A stretch of 64,000 nucleotides of DNA from Ascaphus truei (taxonomy: Eukaryota > Chordata > Amphibia > Anura > Ascaphidae): contig CM071568.1 of assembly GCA_036426205.1 (NCBI GenBank), positions 117,170,311 through 117,234,310 on the forward strand, read 5' to 3'. Positions 44,150 through 51,662 of this stretch are shown here, piece after piece. A program made the position numbers and the translations under genes. The notes beneath the pieces were generated by a model. The model worked only from the letters and a program-made list of their open reading frames with translations, was not told where the DNA came from and searched no databases. Position 1 is the first letter of the stretch. Each line of letters starts with the position of its first letter.

Positions 44150-45928
44150 TCAGATGTAAGGAGGAGCAGAAGAATGTAAAGCTTTAAAAGTGAGGAGAAG
44201 AATGGAGTGTGAGATGCAAGATTTGATCGGAAGCCAGGAGAGGGATTTCATGAGGGGAGATGCTGAGACAGATCTAGGAAAGAGTAGAGTGATTCTGGCA
44301 GCAGCATTTAGGATAGATTGTAGGGGAGACAGGTTAGAGGCAGGAAGGCCGGACAGCAGGAGGTTACAGTAATCAAGACGGGAGAGAATGAGGGCCTGAG
44401 TCAGAGTTTTAGCAGTCGAGCAACAGAGGAAAGGGCGTATCTTTGTTATATTGCGGAGGAAAAAGCGACAAGTTTTAGAAATGTTTTGAATGTGAGGGGC
44501 GAATGTGAGAGAGAAGTCGAGTATGACCCCTAGGCAGCGTGCTTGGGCTACTGGGTGAATGATTGTAGTTCCAACAGTAATGTGGAAGGAGGTAGTAGGG
44601 CCAGGTTTGGGAGGAAGTATGAGGAGCTCTGTTTTAGCCATGTTGAGTTTAAGGCGTCGGAGGGCCATCCAGGATGATATAGCAGAGAGACATTCAGAAA
44701 CTTTGGTTTGTACAGCAGGTGTAAGGTCAGGTGTTGAAAAGTATATTTGTGTGTCGCCGGCATAGAGGTGATAATTAAAACCAAAAGATGTTATTAGGTC
44801 ACCTAGAGAGAGTGTGTACAGAGAAAAGAGAAGAGGTCCCAGGACAGAGCCCTGGGGTACCCCCACAGAGAGATCAATAGAGGAGGAGGAGGTGTTAGCA
44901 GAAGAGACACTGAAAGTACAATGGGAGTGGTAGGATGAGATCCAGGATAGAGCTTTGTTCCGAATACCTAGAGTATGGAGAATGTGGAGGAGAAGAGGGT
45001 GGTCCACTGTGTCAAATGCTGCAGAGAGGTCGAGTAATATGAGCAGAGTGTAATGACCTCTGTCTTTGGCAGCATGGAGGTCGTCAGTTATTTTAGTGAG
45101 GGCTGTTTCGGTGGAGTGAGCAGTGCGGAAGCCAGATTGTAGAGGGTCTAGGAGAGAGTATGTGTTGAGAAAATGGAGCAAGCGAGAGAATACAAGACGT
45201 TCAAGTAATTTAGAGGCAAAAGGCAGGAGGGAGACAGGTCGATAGTTAGAAAGACAGGTAGGGTCAAGCTTGCTGTTTTTGAGTAATGGTATGACTGTTG
45301 CATGTTTGAAGGAGGATGGAAAGGTTCCAGAGCAGAGGGAGGAGTTAAAAATGTGTGTGAGCGTAGGGATTATAGTAGGAGCAAGATGTTTTAGGAGATG
45401 GGAGGGAATGGGGTCGAGAGGGCATGTGGTAGAGGGAGACGAGGCGATCAACAGCGACACATCCTCCTCTGAGACAGTGGAAAAAGAGTCAAGGAAGGCA
45501 GGAGGAGAGTTAGGAAGAGGTGTAGGATGGGAGGAAGAAACAGAGAGGATGTTCTGCCGTATGGATTCTACCTTTTCCTTAAAATAGTCAGCAAAGTCCT
45601 GAGCGGAGATGGAGGAAGGAAAGGCAGCTGAGGGTGGTTTGAGTAGAGTATCAAAGACAGAGAACAGTCGGCGTGCGTTAGACTTGTGCATGTTGATTAG
45701 TGAAGAAAAGTAGGCTTGTTTAGCTTGCGAGAGGGCAGAGTTGAAACAGGATAGCATAAATTTGTAGTGAAGGAAGTCAGCGAGAGTGTGAGACTTCCTC
45801 CAGAGGTGTTCAGAGGAACGAGTGGAGGAACGCAGCATGCGCGTGTGGGAATTTAGCCAGGGTCTAGGGTTAGAAGGGCGAGTGCGGCAGAGAGAACGCG
45901 GGGCATGTAGATCAAGTGACGAGGACAA
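44150..45928 (-). pseudogene. L2 LINE ORF, reverse transcriptase, 592 open codons
   Basis: Long frame with RT motifs in order: [91 protein letters not shown], then [13 protein letters not shown] and [15 protein letters not shown]. The catalytic YADD is YAGD (44751-44762), so the first catalytic Asp of the pair is lost, and the protein is inactive even though the frame is open. The C-terminus continues at 44116-43820 (LKPFSLTAPHLWNALPLSTR). Confidence 0.9.
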
Positions 45929-46377
45929 GGCAGAGTTGTAGTTCCTGACCAGGTTGTCAGGGTCTGTAGCAGAGCTGAGAGAGGAGAGGGAGGAGTGTAA
46001 AGTGGACTCAAAGTCAGGTAAGTGAATAGAGCGCAGGTTTCTGCAGAACCGGGGGGTAGATGGAGGTGGAGAAGGGGAGAAGCGAGATAGAGAGAATGAG
46101 ATGAGGTGATGGTCAGAGAGAGGAAAAGGGGAAATGGAGAAATCAGAGAGAGAGAAGTTTTTAGTGAAAACCAGGTCTAAGTAGTGGCCATCCTTGTGGG
46201 TGCTGGCTGCAGTCCACTGTTGAAGGCCAAAAGAAGAGGTTAGAGAAAGAAAGCGGGAAGCCCAAGGGAGAGAGGCGTCATCAATGTGGCAATTGAAGTC
46301 CCCAAGGAGAAGAACAGGGGAGTCTGAGGAGAGAAAGAAAGAGAGCCAGGATTCAAAGTGAGAGAGAAAGGCAGAAG

Positions 46378-46475
46378 GGGGATGAGTAAAGGTAGGTCTC
46401 AGTTACAGCAAAGAGAAGCAGGGAGTGAGAGAGAAAGAAGTCATGTACAGAGAGGAAGGGGGATGAGTAAAGGTA
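46378..46475 (-). repeat. Templated duplication inside the L2 LINE
   Basis: ggtctcagttacagcaaagagaagcagggagtgagagagaaagaagtcatgtacagagaggaa at about 46395-46458 is a copy of 46711-46773. It is bracketed by a doubled ggggatgagtaaaggtaggt (about 46379 and 46458). The patch ends both open frames with the same MTSFSLTPCFSLL string. Confidence 0.85.
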
Positions 46476-47218
46476 GGTGGGCGATAGATGACCGCCACAT
46501 GGACAGGGAGAGGAGAGAAGATCTGGACAGTGTGAACCTCAAAGGAGGGAAAAGCAAGAGAGGGGGGAATAGGAAGGGTTCGGTAACGGCAGAGAGAGGA
46601 GAGCAGGAGCCCCACGCCTCCACCCCTGCCATCAGGGCGCGGAGTGTGGGAGAAGGAAAGGCCACCGTAGGAGAGGTCAGCTTCCAGAGCAGAGTCAGAC
46701 TGAGTGAGCCAGGTCTCAGTTACAGCAAAGAGAAGCAGGGAGTGAGAGAGAAAGAAGTCATGTACAGAGAGGAACTTGTTAGAGAGGGAGCGAGCATTCC
46801 AAAGGGCACAGGAGAAAGGCAGAGAGGAGGGAGGGTGGCAGGGGATGGGTATGAGGTTGGAGGGGTTGACACCAGAAGGAGTAGAAGTTGCATGTGGGAG
46901 GCGAGGACGAGAGCAAGTTGAAATAAGACAGGGACCAGGATTGGGAGAGATATCCCCAGAAGCAAGGAGGAGACGCATGGATAGAAAGAGAATGTGTGAG
47001 GATGATTTGTAGGGGTGTTTTTTAGTGCAGGGGATATAGCTGTGTGGTGTCAGAGGACGCAGGTAAGAAAGGAGTTCATGTGAACTGAGGAGTGGTGAAG
47101 GAAGGAGAGATGGGGATATATGAATAAAGTTTGAGACATACTGAGGCTGGTAAAAAGAAGTGCATAATTTGAGAAGAAGGGAAGTCACAGCAAATATAAA
47201 TGGTAAAGGCAGCATCAC
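46403..47218 (-). pseudogene. L2 LINE ORF, N-terminus with 2A-like motif and endonuclease
   Basis: The frame starts MMLPLPFIFA two bases inside the element and is hydrophobic and Ser/Leu-rich for about 85 residues. It then has GDISPNPGP at residues 88-96 (46931-46957), a 2A-like ribosome-skipping motif (D-x-x-x-N-P-G-P). The endonuclease follows from about residue 135 (CALWNARSLSNKFLSVHDFF, TETWLTQSD, GGGVGLL). It ends in a duplicated patch near 46403. The rest of the endonuclease (46400-45930) is in other frames. Confidence 0.8.
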
Positions 47219-47228
47219 AGCATGGTAT

Positions 47229-47560
47229 CACTAAAGAGCATTTAAGAATAGCTATTTGAGTTTTCAGCTCTTGAAGCTGTCCTTCTGCACTTCTTTTTCC
47301 ACTCAATGCAGTTGCCAGTTCAGCTTCATTGGAATTGGGTTGCGATTCCACATCTCCCAGTTGATTCAGAGTAAGAGTAAACCTTTTCTCTATTTCTGAT
47401 CTGCAGCTGCCGGTGCTCCTCCCGGATGTTGTCCAGCTCCAGCTGCAGCCAGACCCTCTCATTGTTCATGTGTTCCAGCAATTTGCGGGCATCGGCCATC
47501 TTGGCCTCATAGTGCAGTGTTAGGCTGGCCCCTTGACAAACAGATATCTCTTCACTCTCT
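47229..47560 (-). pseudogene. Lamin-like rod segment, first part (coil 1A/1B)
   Basis: On the - strand it reads LTLHYEAKMADARKLLEHM, NNERVWLQLELDNIREEHRQ and LQIRNREK, then after a one-base shift LGDVESQPNSNEAELATALS and GKRSAEGQLQELKTQIAILK. This tracks the lamin rod segment with YEAEL-DARK, ERARLQLEL, REEFKELKARN, NSKEAALSTALSEKR and EGELHDLRGQVAKL. Residue matches run over about 85 positions without introns at the places where lamin genes have them, so the source was a spliced RNA. It ends at 47229, where the L2 insertion begins. Confidence 0.8.
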
Positions 47561-47995
47561 TCCTTTTTTTGCGAGCTTGATCTTGAGCTCAGCAATCTGC
47601 GTCTGCAGAGGTGCAAGTTGCTGGGATGTGTGTTTAGCTGCCAGCTTTAGCTCTTCCACTTCTAGGCTTTGCTGCAAGTTTAACTCCTCGGCGAGAGATC
47701 CCTGTTTCTTGACTGCATCCTGCAATTCTCCTCTCAGGGTCTTTATCTCTTCACTGTGCTTTCTCTGAGCTTGCTTCCACGTATCCTTCATTATATTGTG
47801 GAGCACTGTGGATTTCTTTGCTAGGGCCACAGCTGCTTGCCTCAGTTTCTGGACCTTCTTGTGCTCCCTCTTGTAGCGAGTCACCTGGCCTCTAAGCTTG
47901 GCCTCCAGCAAAGCTCTGGTGTTGTTCAGGGTAGCCTTCAATTCCTCTTGCTTCTCTGCGGGGAAGCACTGGGTAATCAGCCGTTCCTGCAGCAT
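47552..47995 (-). pseudogene. Element protein, middle coiled coil
   Basis: 147 open codons, MLQERLITQCFPAEKQEELK, then KKVQKLRQAAVALAKKSTVL, EEIKTLRGELQDAVKKQGSL and QTQIAELKIKLAKKG. High Leu/Lys/Glu/Gln content and heptad spacing show a coiled coil. It leads by a frameshift near 47560 directly into the lamin-like part. Identity unknown. A cellular long coiled-coil protein is an alternative source. Confidence 0.6.
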
Positions 47996-48139
47996 TTGTA
48001 CTTCTTTAACAGCCTGCAGATTTTCTTCCTGCAGAGTTTACTGTTTCTCCTCAGCATTCTGGAGGTGCGTACGCAGACCTTGCCATTTGTTCTGCAATAT
48101 CTGCTCTGCTTGTGTGTTTTGCTCCAATGCTTCAAACTT

Positions 48140-48843
48140 TTAATCTTCCAATAGTTTCTTTATTTTTTGTAGCTTGTGCAGCTTTTCCTTCTTTTCATTG
48201 ACATGGTCAGTCACATCAGAATTTTCTTCTTTCAACCTTGTATTTTCTCTTTTTACAGTTTCCTCCTTGTAGTCCTCCTTCCATTTACGCACTTCTGACT
48301 TGAGACTCCCGGTCTCCTGGTGCAAGACTTTTATCTCTAGGTTGAGGGTCTGAAGCTCCTTCTGAGAGACTTTAAGATCCATACTAAGACTGAGGATAGC
48401 TTTTTGAGATGTCCAGCTCCTTAATGACACAGAAGTTCCCTTTTAAAGACTTCCAGTTCTGTGTGACAACTGCTGATCTCTTGGTGGGAGGCATCCAGTG
48501 CTATGCGGAGAGTATGAACCTCATTCTGTAATATGTCCACCTCTGTCCGGACACTGTTGACCTCCTGGCGAGAAACATCCAGCTCTAACTTAAGTGTATG
48601 GGCTTCTTTCTGGAAGATCTCCCGTTCGGTACCTAGCCTGTGAAACTCTTTCTGGGAGATTTCCAGGCCGGCACGGGGACTGCGAATTTCTGTTTGAGAG
48701 ACTTCGATGTCCATACCGAGGCGGTCAACCTCCTTTTGAGAGCCTCCGAGTTCTGCACCGAGTTTGCGAGACTCCTTCTGATATAGTCCAAGCTCTATAC
48801 TGAGACAGTGCCTTTTTTTAACCTCCTTCTGTTTCTGCTGCAA
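48140..48843 (-). pseudogene. Element protein, tandem 14-residue coiled-coil repeats
   Basis: From 48843 the frame reads at least nine consecutive 14-residue units of the pattern L-x-x-S-Q-K-E-x-x-x-L-x-x-E, for example LGGSQKEVDRLGMD, LEISQKEFHRLGTE and LDVSRQEVNSVRTE. After a frameshift near 48425 the series continues (LKVSQKELQTLNLE, IKVLHQETGSLKSE) and then runs into a less regular KWKEDYKEETVK... coiled coil. Fourteen residues are two heptads, so the product is a long coiled-coil rod with 42-base DNA units. I know no retrotransposon protein with this design. Confidence 0.75.
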
Positions 48844-49528
48844 GTATCTCCTGTTTCAATCATTTACAGAGGAGAGCAGAGTCCTGCCTGGTATTTTTCA
48901 GGGCATCTTCAGGACTGGTCAAGGGATCGTCGCTCATGGGTTCCGGCCCTTCTTCCTCACTGTCGGCACCAGACAAACACTTCTTTGGAGTACACAACTT
49001 TTGCCTTGGGCCCTCTGAATATTCTCTCATCCATGGGACGAATTCTCCATTTCCTCTAGGCTGCAGGGCATCTCAGTCCCCCTTTTCCTCTGTGGGATCT
49101 GTGGACGTGTCTGATCCTTCCATGGTAATTGGAGAACCTCTTTTTCCGCCTTTTTGCTTTGGACAACTCCGTTCTATCAGGAGTACTGGAGTCTCCTTCT
49201 AGATTTGAAACTTCATCAGTTTCACAGCATCCACCATGCTTTTTTTGCAGTTGCATTAGCTGGCAGGAATTTTCGTGGTCATAGAGAACATGTTCGGTGC
49301 GTACTAAGTTTAGGCACCTCCACCATCCTAGGGGTGTTTTGTAGGTGTGTCTTGTTTCAGGTTCCCCATAAGAGATATCTTCATTGTTATCCTCATAGGA
49401 CTGGAAGGGCCACTCTTCTGTGGTGTAGGGTCCTCCATTTTGGTGGTATCAGGTGTATTTTTCTTCCTGACCTCGGGAAGCGCTATTGCAGTTGTTTTCA
49501 CTGTATTCGCTAGAACCCCATCTGGTAG

Positions 49529-49924
49529 TCATACAGGTGGGCAGACTTTGCTTGCAAAGTTTGTAGTTCTCACAGGCTTCTCTGTAGAATTTTTCTTCTT
49601 CTTTACTTTGGTATGTTTTGAAACATCAGCAGTACTGTGCACACATTCTTTCTCATCAGTGATACGGGATGTGCACTTGCTAAGTAGTACGTCTGTACCT
49701 TCTTTGTGACCACAGCGTATTTCTTGCTGCTGCAGTTCCTTGGCTCGTTGAAAAAAATATTCCTCTGGCTGTTGCCCTTTTTCTGTGGCCACGCAGGGAT
49801 CATCCTCATCATCCAAATAAGGCCTAAAGGGACTCTGCTCTGTGCGGCTGGGCTCTTTACACCAGGAACACATTTTCTTCCCTATTCTTGCAGAGTCTGT
49901 ATTTGAATTCAGCTGGGCGGCCAT
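49529..49924 (-). pseudogene. Element protein, N-terminal part (131 codons)
   Basis: The frame begins MAAQLNSNTDSARIGKKMCS at 49924, about 325 bases after the primer site, a normal leader length. It contains CSWCKEPSRTEQSPFRPYLD and an EEYFFQRAKELQQQEIRCG helix, then Lys/Thr-rich sequence, and stops at a TGA after CPPV. The same frame is open after the stop (LPDGVLANTVKTTAIALPE...), so the stop is probably a mutation. I do not recognise the family. The CSWC...CGHK cysteines do not make a retroviral CCHC box. Downstream pieces (49256-48860) include a KAKRRKKR basic run and an acidic SGADSEEEGPEPMSDDP run in shifted frames. Confidence 0.65.
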
Positions 49925-50234
49925 TTTAAAATCCTATGGGTTTTTTTTTCCTTTCTTTTCTTTCACAAGGGGTGGGGTAGACTCTGGTCACAGCATTAGT
50001 CCCTTGTGTGGGTCACTGTATGTCGCAGTCCTCCCAGTCAAACTGTGGCATTGTGGCTTTCTACAGTGCAGTGTAGTTTTCCTGCCTGGATGTGTAGTCC
50101 TTTAATTCCGGTCACTTCTGCATATGTTTTGTTGCTCAGACTGTTGCAGGAACTTTATGCTGGCAAAAACACAAATATTTTCATAGGCGGTCTCTAGGAC
50201 CCCTTTTGAACTTCAAGGGCCACCTCTCATCTCA

Positions 50235-50247
50235 ACTTCTGACACCA
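50235..50247 (-). promoter_or_regulatory. Primer-binding site, tRNA-Leu type
   Basis: Two bases inside the 5' LTR the - strand reads TGGTGTCAGAAGT, complementary to the 3' end ACTTCTGACA-CCA that I recall for vertebrate leucine tRNA (CAA). The 13-base match fits minus-strand priming; beyond it the match fades. Confidence 0.75.
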
Positions 50248-50249
50248 TA

Positions 50250-50764
50250 TGTAAGAGGTGTGTGTAAAGGTATGCAATGGGGACCATTTTTAAGGTGAAA
50301 TTAAAATAAGGCTTTATTGCCTGTTCCTTTTAAACAATACAGCAAACAAAAATATACATAAAACAATAAACAAATATCCCTGTGTAAGGACTAACTTACT
50401 CCCCCAGTCCCTCTCTGCAAGGCTGAGGGAGGAAAGCCCCTTACCAACTTTATCAGCCCAAAGTCTCAGCGGAATCTTGAAGCAGGTGGCCCTTCAGGTC
50501 AGTGGTATCCGGGTAGTTGTCTGCTTGAGGGTCAAGACATAGAGGTCTGGTCCCATTTGGTCTTGCTCTCAATCCACCGCCCTCCTTTTCCTTATGTCAG
50601 CTCCCTTGTGAGCTAAGGAATTTCCTTCCTGTTTCTCAAACCAGGCTTTTTCTAAAACTCCTAATCAGCCAGGTGGAGTCTGGTTGATTGCCTGTGTGCA
50701 ATTAACCAGCACACTACTGGATTTAGACGCAGTTTCTCTCCAACAGTGATAAGTCCCCGTTACA
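50250..50764 (-). repeat. 5' LTR of the lamin-like element
   Basis: 515 bp. On the - strand it starts TGTAACGGGGACTTATCACT and ends CACACCTCTTACA, with CAATAAAGCC about 80 bases before the end. Promoter and start of transcription would lie here. The downstream sequence (50249 and lower) is the element leader. Confidence 0.9.
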
Positions 50765-50769
50765 ATGTG

Positions 50770-51182
50770 ATTTTAAGATGCCTTTTCAGAATTCAGGAGC
50801 GACACAAAAATAGCTGTAGGGCATTGCAGGATTGTCAAATAGTCAATATTTGTACATAAATTCAAACCTTATGAGTTTCATTATATATGACATATGTATT
50901 CAACAATTTTTGATGTCATAAACAGATCCAAACTTTGAGGTACATATTGAAATATAGGTAGCATACCTAGTCATGCCTTTGTGATCCTATATTACTGTTA
51001 TGTTTGTAATGGTAATGCAATATTTTAAATCTTCTCAAATACTTTTTTTCTTGAAAGGATACATACAGTACATTCCCAGACAACGCCGTCAATCTACCTC
51101 TGTTTTATATTGTGCATTTGGCACTTTCTCTTTACCATAGTGATGCATAATTTATGAGTGAAACATGTTCTTCTGTTTACAG
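50770..51182 (+). other. ZNF236 intron, no feature recognised
   Basis: AT-rich intron sequence between the LTR element and the next exon. The final bases ttcttctgtttacag form the acceptor. Confidence 0.6.
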
Positions 51183-51377
51183 GTTAGTGATGATGCTCTT
51201 ATTGAAAAGGACATTCAGGCTGATAAGGAAGACACAATACATCAGTGTTTTGAATGCAGTCATTACTTTGCTTCAGCCTCTGTACTGGCAGACCACTGTA
51301 AAGAAGCTCATGGCAAAGAGCGAATTCATGTTTGCCCCCTCTGCAATAAAGCCTTTAAGAGGGCCTCTCACCTAAAG
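51183..51377 (+). CDS. ZNF236: ZNF236 exon with a finger and most of a second finger
   Basis: The acceptor is ctgtttacag and the donor GTAATT. The exon is 195 nt, phase 0-0. It encodes [17 protein letters not shown], then the finger [22 protein letters not shown] (C-x2-C-x12-H-x4-H), a KERIHVC linker and [15 protein letters not shown]. The second finger is split by the intron just before its histidines, which are supplied by the next exon (EHAQTH). This is the expected arrangement for the C-terminal finger cluster of ZNF236. Confidence 0.93.
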
Positions 51378-51532
51378 GTAATTGACCAAGATAACGTCTT
51401 ATGTGTTTGTGTCTCCTCCTGGGGTTTATCCATTATACGCTTAACACTCTTCAGGTCGGTATCATGCATGATCACCCATGTCTGCATTACAGAAGAGGGC
51501 TGTAAATGGTATTGTTTTTGTAATTTCAACAG

Positions 51533-51662
51533 GAGCACGCGCAGACCCATCAGCCTGGTCCTTCGCGAAGTTCTCAGATGCCAAAATTGTTTAAATGTGA
51601 TGCATGTGAAAAGGCGTTTGCCAAGCCAAGTCAGCTGGAAAGACACAGCCGTATTCATACAG
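51533..51662 (+). CDS. ZNF236: ZNF236 exon completing one finger and encoding the next
   Basis: The acceptor is tttcaacag and the donor GTAATA. The exon (130 nt, phase 0-1) encodes [18 protein letters not shown], then finger [21 protein letters not shown] and HTG. The split last codon implies at least one more exon, expected to continue with the ERPFHC-type linker and the last fingers. I did not find that exon before 64000, so the following intron exceeds 12 kb. Confidence 0.93.

Larger units (their letters stand above)
43650..47220 (-). mobile_element. L2-type LINE, near full length, inside the LTR element
   Basis: A 3571-bp - strand LINE with the 8-bp duplication CATGGTAT at 43642-43649 and 47221-47228. 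It has an APE-type endonuclease (CALWNARSLSNKF, FAVTETWL), the L2/CR1-group RT and the L2 3' end (GCGCTATATAAATAAAG on the - strand). It interrupts the lamin-like reading frame of the LTR element, so it is younger than that insertion. It is in opposite orientation to the L2 copy at 8927-15530. Confidence 0.93.
42690..50764 (-). mobile_element. LTR retrotransposon carrying a lamin-like coiled-coil gene
   Basis: Terminal repeats at 42690-43159 and 50250-50764 are flanked by the perfect 5-bp duplication ATGTG (42685-42689, 50765-50769). On the - strand each LTR begins TGTAAC(A/G)GGGACTTATC and ends CTCTTACA. Next to the 5' LTR is a primer site TGGTGTCAGAAGT; next to the 3' LTR a purine tract. 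The internal region (7.1 kb, 3.5 kb without an inserted L2) shows no gag CCHC box, protease, RT, RNase H or integrase. Instead it encodes fragments of one coiled-coil protein with a lamin-like rod. It was probably mobilised in trans by a relative. It lies in a ZNF236 intron, antisense to the gene. Confidence 0.88.

Noticed and set aside
46358..47012. + strand open frames rich in Arg, Glu, Gly opposite the L2 endonuclease
   Set aside because: They are antisense shadows of the L2 coding strand and carry no domain.
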